Origin: Porphyromonas pogonae
GTDB taxonomy: Bacteria; Bacteroidota; Bacteroidia; Bacteroidales; Porphyromonadaceae
Reading direction: 5' to 3'
DNA length: 64,000 nucleotides
NCBI RefSeq assembly: GCF_036320655.1
Contig: NZ_CP143258.1
Coordinates: 2,394,001-2,458,000, forward strand
The translations under genes were made by a program, and so were the position numbers. Below the pieces are notes generated by a model. The model made no database searches. It was not told the origin of the DNA and worked only from the letters and a program-made list of their open reading frames with translations. Of this stretch, positions 53,087 to 62,728 are shown one piece after another (within the stretch, counting starts at the first letter, position 1; each line of letters opens with the position of its first letter).

Positions 53087-54814
53087 TCAATGCTTGGCAA
53101 GAGAGAATATAACTTCTAACCCGCCACCTGATTTTTGCTTGGCAGAGATCTCCCCGCCATGCATGATAACGGCATTCTTGACAATGGCCAATCCTAAGCC
53201 TGAACCCCCTTGTGCACGTCCACGCCCTTCATCGACTCTATAAAAGCGATCGAATAGTTTGTTCAAACTTTCGGCAGACACGCCCACACCATTGTCCGAG
53301 AAGGAGAAGAAGTAATATTTATCGTCCTCGGAATATTTATACATCTCTATATTTACGCCATCTCCCGCATAGCGAATGGAATTCTCTACCAAGTTTCTAA
53401 AAATAGCATAAACTAGGGACTCATTCCCTTGAATAGATACATCCGAGGGGATATGATTGTCTATAGTGATATTATGCTCCTGAAGTATCTGCTCAAGATC
53501 TTTTTTTACTTCGTCGAAAATTCCTGAGATATTGAGCGCAGTTTTGGGATAGTGCTGGCCGAATTCTTCCATTTTATTGATAAGTGAGACATCACTAATG
53601 AGATCCGACAGGCGTAGTAGCTGACTGTACGATCGCTGGAGGAAGTATTCTTTCTTGTCAGGTGCAAGATCAGGCTGTTGCAACATTGTCTCGATATACC
53701 CCCTGATAGAGCTTACGGGAGTGCGCAACTCATGTGCGATATTGCTGGTCATCTCATGCTTCAGGCGTCGTTCCTCCTCCAAACCAGTGATGTTACTCAA
53801 AATGATTTCAAAGCTATTGTCGGGAAATATCTGTGCTCTGATGCCATAGTGACTACCATTTTTATTGATCTTGTATTTGATGAAATTCTCTTTCCTTTCT
53901 TTCCCTTGCTTGAGGAAATCATCTATGGGCTTCAAATCCTCGGCATTGAGGATGCGCTCGTCAAGAATAAACGTAGGCTCGTCCGTAATGGCATTGAGTA
54001 TCTGTATGAAATGGCTATTGGCATAAATAAATTTGCGCTCTTTGGAAAAGAAGGCTATACCCTCATTAGAGAAGGAGAAGTGCTGAATAAGTTTTTCGCG
54101 CTCTGTCTTGAAGCGCTTTGTACTCACATCCAGCATCTTATAAGTCTCTATTACTTCCCGACCTATCTCTCCGAGGTCGGTATTGGGGAACGTGATGCGC
54201 TCATAATCGCCTTGTTTCTGATTGGCAGAGGTAATAAACTGCTGCAACGACAAGATAGAACGGTGGAACCGGCGCTCAAAAATAACTAAGATCACAAAGG
54301 CAATGATAAACATACCGACCATGAAATAGAGAAAAACATTGTCAGGAGTCATAAGCCTCAGATCACGCTCATAAGGCATTGCCAAACGGACAAATCTATC
54401 ATTATGGTACAATTTGCAGTAATAGAAAAAGTCCTTGTTCAGCGTTTTGGATTTACGGGAAGAAAAACCTTCGCCATCGATATTCGCTTTATGTACTTCA
54501 GGGCGTTTGAGATGATTTTCTATAGCTTGCCCGTCGGGGATACTATTGTCATAAAGCACAGTACCATCCTTGAGCATCACGGTGACACGCATGTAATCAG
54601 GCAGTATATGGGCTGCGGACGCGAGGTCTCGATCATTTGACGTGGACAAATAGCGGTATATCCCATCTGCATAATCCTGCATTTGCATATTGATCATCTC
54701 ACGTTTGTAACGTGTCTCAGACCTACGCTGGAATAAGATGATGGCACTCCCCAAAAGTAGGATAATAATGGAAAAATAAGTAAAAAGCTTCGTGGTATAG
54801 GTTAGTCTTTTCAT
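53087..54814 (-). CDS. phoR: PhoR-type sensor histidine kinase
   Basis: The 575-residue membrane kinase has a first helix near residues 9-27, a periplasmic region of ~130 residues, a second helix near 160-178 (FLYFMVGMFIIAFVILVIF), a PAS-like region (~250-345), the phospho-acceptor box SNIAHELRTPVSSIRGY and an ATPase domain (NLVENSIRYA, FDRFYRVDEG, GGSGLGLAIVK). It is the last gene of the pst-pho block and pairs with the OmpR-type regulator 10 bases upstream. The context makes phosphate sensing through PstSCAB-PhoU very likely. The periplasmic domain is larger than in E. coli PhoR. Confidence 0.92.
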   Translation of the reverse strand: MKRLTYTTKLFTYFSIIILLLGSAIILFQRRSETRYKREMINMQMQDYADGIYRYLSTSNDRDLASAAHILPDYMRVTVMLKDGTVLYDNSIPDGQAIENHLKRPEVHKANIDGEGFSSRKSKTLNKDFFYYCKLYHNDRFVRLAMPYERDLRLMTPDNVFLYFMVGMFIIAFVILVIFERRFHRSILSLQQFITSANQKQGDYERITFPNTDLGEIGREVIETYKMLDVSTKRFKTEREKLIQHFSFSNEGIAFFSKERKFIYANSHFIQILNAITDEPTFILDERILNAEDLKPIDDFLKQGKERKENFIKYKINKNGSHYGIRAQIFPDNSFEIILSNITGLEEERRLKHEMTSNIAHELRTPVSSIRGYIETMLQQPDLAPDKKEYFLQRSYSQLLRLSDLISDVSLINKMEEFGQHYPKTALNISGIFDEVKKDLEQILQEHNITIDNHIPSDVSIQGNESLVYAIFRNLVENSIRYAGDGVNIEMYKYSEDDKYYFFSFSDNGVGVSAESLNKLFDRFYRVDEGRGRAQGGSGLGLAIVKNAVIMHGGEISAKQKSGGGLEVIFSLAKH

Positions 54815-54824
54815 ATGTAATTAA

Positions 54825-55535
54825 TTATTCGTTTACAATGCTGTATCCGTATCCGGATCGATTGATAATATTGACATTACTATTGTCGATTTTTTTACGA
54901 AGGCGAGCGATGTGTACATCCACAGTACGCTCCATTACATAACAATCATCGGGCCATAGCCTATCAAGAATGTCAGAACGTGAGAACACCCTTTCCGGCT
55001 CGGAGGAAAGTAGCACCAAGATCTCAAACTCCTTTTTGGTAAGAGGGATATCGTGATTATTGATTGAAACTGTCTTAGATACTTTATCAATCATGAGCGA
55101 GCCTAAAACAATATGATCGGGATGTGACTTGGTAACATGCTGAACGGCGGATATGGAATCCATACGAGCCAACACTGCTTTGACACGGGCTTGCAGTTCT
55201 TTGATGGAAAAAGGTTTTGAAATATAATCATCCGCTCCGAGGCTAAAGCCCGTGAGCAAGTCGTTTTCCGTATCCTTGGCTGTGAGGAAGATTATGGGAG
55301 GGGGAACAAAGTCGGATTGCTTCTTGAGTATTTCCGCCATCTTAAATCCGGAAGTACCGGGCATCATGACATCAAGCAAGATCAGATCATAAGAAGAAAT
55401 GTCATCCATGCCAAGGGCTGCATCAGCAGAATCAGTGGAAACTACTTTGTAGTCTTCACTCTCAAGGTTGAATGTGAGTATCTCTCTCAAATCCTCCTCG
55501 TCATCGACAATCAGAATCTTCTTAGGACTTTTCAT
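54825..55535 (-). CDS. phoB: PhoB-type response regulator (OmpR family)
   Basis: The 236-residue protein has a receiver domain with phospho-acceptor D55 (LILLDVMMPG), acidic residues D11/D12 and K108-type Lys in DDYISKPFSIKEL. The C-terminal winged-helix domain has LTKKEFEILVLLSSEPERVFSR and RTVDVHIARLRKKI. It should bind Pho-box direct repeats such as those ahead of pstS. It overlaps the end of phoU by 14 bases. Confidence 0.93.
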   Translation of the reverse strand: MKSPKKILIVDDEEDLREILTFNLESEDYKVVSTDSADAALGMDDISSYDLILLDVMMPGTSGFKMAEILKKQSDFVPPPIIFLTAKDTENDLLTGFSLGADDYISKPFSIKELQARVKAVLARMDSISAVQHVTKSHPDHIVLGSLMIDKVSKTVSINNHDIPLTKKEFEILVLLSSEPERVFSRSDILDRLWPDDCYVMERTVDVHIARLRKKIDNSNVNIINRSGYGYSIVNE

Positions 55536-56229
55536 TCTTTTGCTTTTTTAATTTTCCTATATGACTTACATTCTTGCCGTCAATGAGGTATATAGCTACC
55601 TCTGCTATATTGGTGGCATTATCTCCGATGCGTTCCACACTGTAAGACATACGGGATATTTCTATACAATCGCGTATGTCGTCAGGGGTAATCTGATATC
55701 CTTGTGAAAATAAAATATCAGGAATATCATGGATAATACTGCGGTGCTCTATATCTATGTTTTTGTCATTTTCAATGATTTTAGATGCAAGTTTGTCTTC
55801 TTCACAAGCGAAAGAAACTATTGCATTATTGACCATCCATTTGGTTTGATCTATCTGTACCAGTATCCTTTCCCTTAGATTGGACATCAATTTACCTTCT
55901 AAGTTAATTCTTTTTATCATTTTACTAAGCGAATATACCAAATCTCCTACTCTTTCCAAGTAAGCAGACATCTCGTAAAACGAAATTATCTTGCGCAAGT
56001 CAGTAGCCCGCGGAGAAAAAAGTACAATGCCATTGATGACTTCTTCTTTGATCTTCACCTCAAGCCCGTCGATGAGTGCTTCATTATCCTTCATCATGAC
56101 AATGAGCTCTTCATCAAATGAGCTGTTGAGCATGCTTTGGGCAATATCAAATTGCTTGAATATCATTTTGGACAAAAGGTTGAAGTCTTCGCTTATCTTA
56201 TCATAATGCTGTTGGACGGTAGCTAACAT
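55522..56229 (-). CDS. phoU: phosphate regulator PhoU
   Basis: PhoU links the Pst transporter to PhoR and keeps the regulon off when phosphate is ample. The 235-residue, all-helical protein has two PhoU repeats, seen as FSPRATDLRKIISFYEMSAYLERVGD and the later ISRMSYSVERIGDNATNIAE, both with the ExxxRxxD-type motif that binds metal. It lies between pstB and phoB. Confidence 0.94.
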   Translation of the reverse strand: MLATVQQHYDKISEDFNLLSKMIFKQFDIAQSMLNSSFDEELIVMMKDNEALIDGLEVKIKEEVINGIVLFSPRATDLRKIISFYEMSAYLERVGDLVYSLSKMIKRINLEGKLMSNLRERILVQIDQTKWMVNNAIVSFACEEDKLASKIIENDKNIDIEHRSIIHDIPDILFSQGYQITPDDIRDCIEISRMSYSVERIGDNATNIAEVAIYLIDGKNVSHIGKLKKQKNEKS

Positions 56230-56280
56230 GATTCTTTTTCTGATTATAAAATGAAATAATATTTATCAATAGCCCATGGT

Positions 56281-57087
56281 CTATCCGAAATGTCCTGAAA
56301 GATAATCTTCAGTGCGACTATCGGACGGATTGGTAAACATCTTAGACGTGAGGTCATACTCAATCAGTTCGCCCAGATACATAAACATGGATCTGTCAGA
56401 AATACGAGAAGCCTGACTCATGTTGTGAGTGACTATGACGATGGCAATCTCTTTTTTGAGTTCCAGAATAAGCTCTTCTATCGTATTGGTAGCAATGGGG
56501 TCGAGTGCGGAGGTAGGCTCGTCCATGAGCAGTACTTGGGGCTTGAGAGCCAGTGCACGTGCAATGCACAATCGTTGCTGCTGACCACCAGAGAGAAAGG
56601 AGCCTTTCTTCTGCAACGTATCCTTGACTTCATTCCACAATCCCACATTTTTGAGTGATGTCTCTACGATCTCTTCTTTTTTCGCTTTGGAGAGCTTTAT
56701 GCCATTGAGGAGATAACCAGCCAATACATTGTCGGCAATGCTCATGGTGGGGAAAGGATTGGGGCGTTGGAATACCATACCTGCCTTGCGCCTTACGGTC
56801 ATGGCTTGCTCTTGCATGATGTCCACGTTGTTGAGAAGTAGCCTGCCTTTGACACTGATGCCATCATACAGCTCATGCATGCGATTGATAGCTCTGAGCA
56901 GGGTGCTCTTGCCACAGCCACTGGGACCCATGATAGCTGTGATTTCCTTATCGAACAGTTTGGCTGAAACGTTTTTGACAGCATATTTCTCAGGCGTGTA
57001 AGAAACGCATACGTCTTGTAGCTCAAGTATTACTGGGTTATTAGTGAGTGAGGTGTTACTTTCCATTTCTTTTAGTAGATGCTCCAT
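56281..57087 (-). CDS. pstB: phosphate ABC transporter ATP-binding protein
   Basis: This is the ATPase of the high-affinity phosphate importer. The 268-residue protein has Walker A GPSGCGKST at 54-62, the signature FLSGGQQQRLCIARAL, Walker B QVLLMDEPTSALDP and the switch His in IVIVTHNMSQA. MVFQRPNPFP is typical of PstB. Its start overlaps the end of pstA by 16 bases. Confidence 0.97.
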   Translation of the reverse strand: MEHLLKEMESNTSLTNNPVILELQDVCVSYTPEKYAVKNVSAKLFDKEITAIMGPSGCGKSTLLRAINRMHELYDGISVKGRLLLNNVDIMQEQAMTVRRKAGMVFQRPNPFPTMSIADNVLAGYLLNGIKLSKAKKEEIVETSLKNVGLWNEVKDTLQKKGSFLSGGQQQRLCIARALALKPQVLLMDEPTSALDPIATNTIEELILELKKEIAIVIVTHNMSQASRISDRSMFMYLGELIEYDLTSKMFTNPSDSRTEDYLSGHFG

Positions 57088-57938
57088 TTAGCAGATAGTT
57101 TTTTTGCCAAAATGTTAAAAAATAAAACAACAAACAGCAGGAATAGTGACGAACTCCAGATCATATCTTGGAGATTGGGATCGTTGTAAAACTCCCAGAT
57201 AAGCAGGGGAACGGCACTGGAAGGCCTATCGATGTTCCAATTGATAATACCGCTACCCAAAGCTGTCATCATCAAGGGAGCCGTCTCGCCTATGATACGT
57301 GAGATCGAAAGCAAGATACCGGTAAGTAGCCCCGACATGGCCGAAGGCACTATAATCTTGAGCACGGCCGCTCTGTATGGACAGCCCAGTGCCAGAGCCG
57401 ACTCTTTCAAGGTCGAAGGTAAGCGGAGTACAGTCTCTTCCGTAGAGCGAATAATCAACGGTAACATCATAATGGACAATGCCAATGCCCCTGCCAAAGC
57501 AGAATATCCCCCCATAGGCACTACAAACCAGGCATAAACAATGATACCTATAACGATACTAGGACTGCCCTGAAGCAGGTCGGTAAAAAAGCGTATTGTC
57601 TTAGCAATATGCGCATCTTTATTCTCGGATAAGTAGATGCCTCCCATAATACCCGTAGGTATGGCAATACATGAGGCTATAAATACCATAAGCAATGTAC
57701 CAACTATACCGTTGGCAATACCGCCCGGTAATACCGTTTCTGTAGCTTTTGCCAACAAGGCATCCAGCCCGGAGGGAGATTTCTCCACAAAAAAAGATAG
57801 GTTGATCTGTTTATAGCCTTTGTAAAAGATAGTGCCGATGATCATAAAAAGCGGCAATACAGTGAGGATAGTAAAGGCGATCACTACCCCTTTGGCTATT
57901 TTATCTTTGGTTCGTCTAAGACTTATATTTGTGGTCAT
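57072..57938 (-). CDS. pstA: phosphate ABC transporter permease PstA
   Basis: The 288-residue inner-membrane protein has six predicted helices and the permease coupling loop near ESALALGCPYRAAVLKIIVP. It forms the membrane channel with PstC. Its start overlaps the end of pstC by 4 bases. Confidence 0.95.
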   Translation of the reverse strand: MTTNISLRRTKDKIAKGVVIAFTILTVLPLFMIIGTIFYKGYKQINLSFFVEKSPSGLDALLAKATETVLPGGIANGIVGTLLMVFIASCIAIPTGIMGGIYLSENKDAHIAKTIRFFTDLLQGSPSIVIGIIVYAWFVVPMGGYSALAGALALSIMMLPLIIRSTEETVLRLPSTLKESALALGCPYRAAVLKIIVPSAMSGLLTGILLSISRIIGETAPLMMTALGSGIINWNIDRPSSAVPLLIWEFYNDPNLQDMIWSSSLFLLFVVLFFNILAKKLSAKWSIY

Positions 57939-58846
57939 CGTGTTTTCTTCATTATATATTTCGCTACAGCATTGATCACCGCTGTAATGAGGAAGAGCAC
58001 CAGTGCTATGGCTATCAGAGAGCTTAGTTTGAGGCCGTCAGCCTCACCAAACTGATTGGCTATCAAACTCGCCATACTATTGCCTGTATCGGCAAGGCTT
58101 TGGGGTATCTGATTGGTATTGCCAATGAGCATAGTCACGGCCATAGTCTCGCCCAAAGCTCGCCCCAGAGCAAGGATATATGCAGCGAAGATACCGGTCT
58201 TTGAATTGGGGAAAATAACCGATCTGATCACTTCCCACCGAGTAGCACCGAGACTGTATGCCGACTCTTTGAGGCCCGAAGGTGTCATAGCGATGAACTG
58301 TGAACTCAAAGATGAAGCATAAGGTATGATCATAATGGATAATATGAGTGATGCAGTAACGATACCAAACCCCTGCTCATTGATACCCAATGAAATAATA
58401 AGAGGTCTGAAAGCATAGAATCCCCATAAGCCATAGACAATCGATGGTATCCCCGCAAGTAAATCCGTGAGTGAGCTCACGATGTTTGCGACTTTGGTAC
58501 CTCTGAAATACTCTCCCGTAAATAAAGCTACGGGCAGAGAAAAAGGGATACAGATAACAAGAGCCAGTAAGGACGTCACCAATGTACCCACGATAAAAGG
58601 CAAAGCTCCGTAACTCTCTGCACCGGGAGAAGGATTCCACTCTGATGAGCTGATAAATCCCCAGAAACCAAATGTGCGAAAAGCTTCACGACTGTCTTTG
58701 ACCAAACTCACAGCCATAGCTATACAGACTAGCAGGACTATAAGCCCGGACACAAGAAGCAGAGCTCTGAATATCCTATCTTTGAAAATACTAAGTCTGA
58801 TATGGCGGTTGTTCAATGATGAATGAATAGAGTAATTATGCCCCAT
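57935..58846 (-). CDS. pstC: phosphate ABC transporter permease PstC
   Basis: From the ATG at 58846 the protein has 303 residues with six predicted helices and the coupling loop KESAYSLGATRWEVIRSVIFP. The frame is open 18 codons further to another ATG, but that extension is not like the family N-terminus. It partners with PstA. Confidence 0.94.
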   Translation of the reverse strand: MGHNYSIHSSLNNRHIRLSIFKDRIFRALLLVSGLIVLLVCIAMAVSLVKDSREAFRTFGFWGFISSSEWNPSPGAESYGALPFIVGTLVTSLLALVICIPFSLPVALFTGEYFRGTKVANIVSSLTDLLAGIPSIVYGLWGFYAFRPLIISLGINEQGFGIVTASLILSIMIIPYASSLSSQFIAMTPSGLKESAYSLGATRWEVIRSVIFPNSKTGIFAAYILALGRALGETMAVTMLIGNTNQIPQSLADTGNSMASLIANQFGEADGLKLSSLIAIALVLFLITAVINAVAKYIMKKTR

Positions 58847-58949
58847 TAGAAAAGTTTTTTTGATTGAAAAAACAACGTGCGTATATGTCTCAAGAGACAT
58901 TGGTCATAACTCCCGATAACATATACGCTCCTCATTCTAAAAACTAAAC

Positions 58950-60023
58950 TTATTTCTTGTCTTTGTTTTCCGCGACATCACCGAGAGCCTTACCGTTGTA
59001 TGTAACGGTATTGAGTTGTCGGAGCGCCAGTTCAATAATATTCTGCGGCAGGGGTGCATAATGCACTTTGGGAGTCAGTTCCTGAGCTTTACTTCCCAGA
59101 ATCCACTTGAGCATGTCCACAGTAGCGTGGGCTTTATCTATGGATCTGTTTTTATAGTTTTGATCTTTGTAGATAAGTATCCATGTGAGGCAGCTGATAG
59201 GATATGCCTCGGCTCCGTCAGCATCCGTGATCATGGTGCGGGTGTCTTCTGGGATATTGCCCGTGGCTGATGCCGATATACTCTCGATAGATGGGCTGAT
59301 AAAATTACCCGCTTTGTTCATCACTTTGGCAGAAGGTATATTCAACGAGAAGCTATACTCACTACCGACATAACCTATGGCTCCGGGCGTTTGGGCTATC
59401 ACACCTGCCACTCCGGGGTTGCCTTTGCCGGCAATTCCTACACTCCACTTGAGTGACTTTGCAGCACCCATCTTGTCTTTCCATGGGGCATAAGCTTTGG
59501 AGAGGTAATCACTAAATATATAAGTAGTACCACTGCCATCAGAGCGATATACCGGAGTGATGGCTTTGTCGGGCAGATTGACTCCGGGGTTGATGCTCTT
59601 GATAGCACTATCATTCCATTTCTTGATCTCACCCAAATATATTTTTGATATCACCTCCGCTGTCAGTTTGAGATCTTGCACACCATCGAGGTTATATGCA
59701 AGTACCACAGCACCCATACAGGTAGGAATATGTATTACGGGTTTCATAGCTGTGGCTTCGTCGTCTTTGAGAAAAGCATCACTGGCTGCGAAGTCCACAA
59801 TCTCGTCCTTGAGGCTTCTGATACCGCCACCACTGCCGATAGCTCCATAGTTTACTGTAGGTCCGCCTTGTTCCTGATAAGTTTTGAAAGCTAATGTGTA
59901 GAATGGTAAAGGAAAGGTAGCACCGGCACCATCAAGTTGACTGGTACCCTTATTTTCTTTTTTGCCGCCTGCACACCCCATCAGGAGTAAAGCAACTGTA
60001 ATAATAGAAATTACTTTTTTCAT
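58950..60023 (-). CDS. pstS: phosphate-binding lipoprotein PstS
   Basis: PstS captures phosphate outside the inner membrane and hands it to PstCA. From the ATG at 60023 the protein has 357 residues and starts MKKVISIITVALLLMGC, a lipoprotein signal with Cys17 as anchor. LDGAGATFPLPFY, AIGSGGGIRSL, FAASDAFL and YRSDGSGTTYIFSDYL are the phosphate-binding segments. An in-frame ATG six codons upstream would weaken the signal. It is the first gene of pstSCAB-phoU-phoB-phoR, all on one strand. Confidence 0.95.
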   Translation of the reverse strand: MKKVISIITVALLLMGCAGGKKENKGTSQLDGAGATFPLPFYTLAFKTYQEQGGPTVNYGAIGSGGGIRSLKDEIVDFAASDAFLKDDEATAMKPVIHIPTCMGAVVLAYNLDGVQDLKLTAEVISKIYLGEIKKWNDSAIKSINPGVNLPDKAITPVYRSDGSGTTYIFSDYLSKAYAPWKDKMGAAKSLKWSVGIAGKGNPGVAGVIAQTPGAIGYVGSEYSFSLNIPSAKVMNKAGNFISPSIESISASATGNIPEDTRTMITDADGAEAYPISCLTWILIYKDQNYKNRSIDKAHATVDMLKWILGSKAQELTPKVHYAPLPQNIIELALRQLNTVTYNGKALGDVAENKDKK

Positions 60024-60064
60024 TCTCTTTCTTATAATCAAATGTAACGGTTAAAAATCCGATA

Positions 60065-60098
60065 CAAGATTACTTTATTTTTGTTACGAGATGGTTAC
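60065..60098 (-). promoter_or_regulatory. Pho-box-like promoter of pstS
   Basis: On the minus strand GTAAC (60098-60094) and GTAAC (60087-60083) repeat with an 11-bp period. Ten bases later TAATCTTG (60072-60065) resembles the -7 box with one mismatch. The repeats take the place of the -33 element, as Pho boxes do in other bacteria. Confidence 0.5.
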
Positions 60099-60311
60099 AT
60101 TATCTCGAATCACACAAATTATTGTGTTTTTATCTTGAAAAAATGAAAATTTCATCTACAAAAGCATAATGATTGCGGTTAATTCCACACATAAATGGAT
60201 ATTTAGATGTCCGACACAAAAATCACGAACTTAAAAACAGCCCACAACAATCGACAACTTACAATCATGGTATGCTCAATTATATTTTTCATGAAAATTA
60301 AACGCTCTTTT

Positions 60312-60356
60312 ACGGAAAAACAAAAACTCCCGAATTACAATGTAATCCGAGAGTTT
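60312..60356 (-). terminator. terminator of tRNA-Phe
   Basis: AAACTCCCGAATTAC (60324-60338) pairs with GTAATCCGAGAGTTT (60342-60356) with wobble. On the minus strand a T-rich tail follows. Confidence 0.85.
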
Positions 60357-60374
60357 CTATCTATTTCTTCAAAG

Positions 60375-60447
60375 TGGTACCACCAGGAATCGAACCGGGG
60401 ACACAAGGATTTTCAGTCCTTTGCTCTACCAACTGAGCTATGGTACC
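60375..60447 (-). tRNA. tRNA-Phe (GAA)
   Basis: The 73-nt cloverleaf on the minus strand has acceptor GGTACCA/TGGTACC, D-arm GCTC-AGTTGGTA-GAGC, anticodon stem AAGGA/TCCTT around CTGAAAA with anticodon GAA, and T-loop TTCGATT. The T stem reads CCCGG/CCTGG, with a C-U mismatch at its middle pair. CCA is not encoded. It is followed by a terminator. Confidence 0.95.
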
Positions 60448-60830
60448 AAACCATTTATCAAGAGCAATTCGTTGTTCTTAACGGGTGCAAATATAGAGCA
60501 GATAATCGACATATGCAAGGATTATACACAAAAACATCACTTCCCTATTGCATCTTAAACAACAGACATCAACAATACACACTGTGAATAAAACAATTAG
60601 TAACCCTAATAAAAATTACAAAAGAATGATGGTTACAATAATTTCTCATGTACTTTTCAGTTCTAAGCTCTATTTAGAAGGGTTATTTGGATAAATGAAT
60701 AGCGTATGGAAACAATCATATATATGTTTGTTCTGAGACATAAATAAATATTTATAAAATAGTGATTAATCATTATATTTGTATTGAAATTTGGTAATCA
60801 GCTCCAAGGAGCTTAAAAAGATTGATAATT
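60448..60830. other. intergenic region between tRNA-Phe and pgk
   Basis: No gene is seen. It must hold the divergent promoters of tRNA-Phe and pgk; only the pgk -7 box TATATTTG (60774-60781) is clear. Confidence 0.45.
60774..60781 (+). promoter_or_regulatory. -7 box of pgk
   Basis: TATATTTG matches TAnnTTTG. The leader would be about 45 nt. No TTTG is found at -33; TTTA is at 60751. Confidence 0.45.
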
Positions 60831-62087
60831 ATGACTATTGACCAATTTAATTTTGCCGGTAAAAGAGCATTTGTACGCGTTGACTTCAATGTACCTTTGG
60901 ATGAGAAGTTCAACATCACCGATGATACTCGCATCCGTGCCGCACTGCCTACACTCAAAAAAGTACTCAATGACGGGGGCATGCTCATCATCGGTTCGCA
61001 TTTAGGTCGTCCCAAGAAAGCAGAAGACAAGTTCTCCCTTCGTCACATCCTTAATCATGTATCAGAGCTTCTGGGTAGTGAAGTAAAATTTGCTGATGAC
61101 TGTGTGAGTGAAGAAGCTGCTGAAATGGCTAAAAACCTAAAGCCCGGAGAGGCTCTGCTTCTTGAAAACCTCCGCTTCTACGCTGAAGAAGAAGGCAAAC
61201 CTCGCGGATTGGCTGAGGATGCGTCAGACGACGAGAAAGCCGCCGCTAAAAAATCAGTAAAGGAAAGTCAAAAAGAATTTACCAAGAAACTTGCGGCCAT
61301 GGCAGATTGCTATGTCAATGATGCTTTCGGCACAGCACACCGTGCACACGCCTCTACAGCTCTTATCGCAGAGTACTTCGACAAAGATCACAAGATGTTT
61401 GGCTATCTGATGGAAAAAGAGGTAAAAGCTGTAGAAAAAGTGATGAATGACATCAATCGTCCGTTCACAGCTATCATGGGAGGATCTAAGGTGTCTTCAA
61501 AGATCGAAATCATCGAAAACCTTCTCAACAAGGTAGACAATCTTATCCTTACCGGAGCTATGACCTATACTTTTGCCAAGGCTGATGGAGGTAAGATAGG
61601 ATCTTCTCTTTGCGAAGATGACAAATTGGATCTTGCCAGAGAGATTGTAAAACAAGCCAAAGAAAAAGGTGTAAACCTTGTGCTCTCTGAAGATGCTTTG
61701 TGTGGAGATAAGTTCAGCAATGATGCCAATACTCAAGTTTGCGACGACAAGAATATCCCCGACGGATGGTCCGGTATGGATATAGGTCCTAAGAGCATTG
61801 AAAAATTCAAAGAAGTTATCAAAAACTCCAAGACTATCCTTTGGAATGGTCCTACAGGAGTATTCGAATTTGACAACTTCAGCCAAGGCTCACGTGCAGT
61901 AGGCAAAGCTATAGCAGAAGCAACTGCCAACGGAGCATTCTCACTCGTAGGCGGAGGCGACAGTGTTGCCTGCGTAAACAAATTCGGACTTGCCGATAAA
62001 GTATCCTATGTATCTACAGGTGGTGGTGCTCTGCTCGAAGCCATCGAAGGCAAAGTACTTCCCGGCATTGCTGCCATAGAGAAGTAA
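60831..62087 (+). CDS. pgk: phosphoglycerate kinase
   Basis: This glycolytic enzyme transfers phosphate from 1,3-bisphosphoglycerate to ADP. From the ATG at 60831 the protein has 418 residues; an ATT codon three positions earlier is not needed. It shows [14 protein letters not shown], the substrate-binding [29 protein letters not shown] and the ATP-site [10 protein letters not shown] and GGGDSVACV. It is monocistronic with its own terminator. Confidence 0.97.
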   Translation: MTIDQFNFAGKRAFVRVDFNVPLDEKFNITDDTRIRAALPTLKKVLNDGGMLIIGSHLGRPKKAEDKFSLRHILNHVSELLGSEVKFADDCVSEEAAEMAKNLKPGEALLLENLRFYAEEEGKPRGLAEDASDDEKAAAKKSVKESQKEFTKKLAAMADCYVNDAFGTAHRAHASTALIAEYFDKDHKMFGYLMEKEVKAVEKVMNDINRPFTAIMGGSKVSSKIEIIENLLNKVDNLILTGAMTYTFAKADGGKIGSSLCEDDKLDLAREIVKQAKEKGVNLVLSEDALCGDKFSNDANTQVCDDKNIPDGWSGMDIGPKSIEKFKEVIKNSKTILWNGPTGVFEFDNFSQGSRAVGKAIAEATANGAFSLVGGGDSVACVNKFGLADKVSYVSTGGGALLEAIEGKVLPGIAAIEK

Positions 62088-62117
62088 TTATCCGCAAAGG
62101 ATATGTAGCTAAAGCTG

Positions 62118-62153
62118 AAGGAGGGGAATGTTTTTCATTCTCCTCCTTGTTTC
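62118..62153 (+). terminator. terminator of pgk
   Basis: AAGGAGGGGAATG (62118-62130) pairs with CATTCTCCTCCTT (62136-62148) with one wobble pair and a TTTTT loop. GTTTC follows. Confidence 0.8.
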
Positions 62154-62224
62154 ATTTTAGGCGCATATATATAAAAGGCCCAATATCCGCCCTCTTACAT
62201 TGGACTTATTGCGGTTGTTTATTT

Positions 62225-62411
62225 GAGACTGTTGCAAAAGTCAACAGTCTCATGGATTTTGGAGGCAAAGCCGACAAAAGACACTTTGACCGGGCAGAGA
62301 AGGTAAAGTGCAAGGCGCTAAGAGTGAGTGCACAGGGAGCTTACTTCAGGTAAATGACCAAGTGCGAATCTCGCAAGCAACGAAGCAATTTGCCTGCTAT
62401 GCAACGGTCTC
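62225..62411 (+). mobile_element. MITE copy 3 (187 bp, intact)
   Basis: It has the same length, orientation and inverted ends as copies 1 and 2, with three single-base differences in the right half (near 62339, 62364 and 62391). The flanks TATTT and CATTT match at four of five bases, so the target duplication has decayed or was never exact. It lies between the pgk terminator and the tRNA-fMet terminator, in non-coding DNA. Confidence 0.88.
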
Positions 62412-62475
62412 CATTTATCTGTTTAACCATCATAACCCGATAAGCCCAACACGCTACTGCAATAGAAAGCATACA

Positions 62476-62509
62476 AAAAAAGAGAACCTAATTGCTTAGA
62501 TTCTCTTTT
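62476..62509 (-). terminator. terminator of tRNA-fMet
   Basis: AAAAGAGAACCTA pairs with TAGATTCTCTTTT with one mismatch. On the minus strand TTTTTTTGTAT follows. Confidence 0.9.
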
Positions 62510-62514
62510 GATAG

Positions 62515-62586
<72 letters not shown>

Positions 62587-62728
62587 ATATTTTTTGACAC
62601 TGCAAAGGTACAACTTTTTTATTAACTTCCAAATTTATTTCAATAATAATTTAAAGAAAAGAGCCTTTGTATACATTGAGAAGTATATAACAGCGTGGTT
62701 ATAGGTCTAATAGTATAACAAGAAAAAA

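Noticed and set aside
60207-60587. 126-residue reading frame on the plus strand
   Set aside because: It runs through tRNA-Phe and its terminator and has no recognisable features.
62147-62499. Two short reading frames within and beside MITE copy 3
   Set aside because: They lie in the MITE and its flanks; the same sequence in the other copies shows no sign of being a gene.
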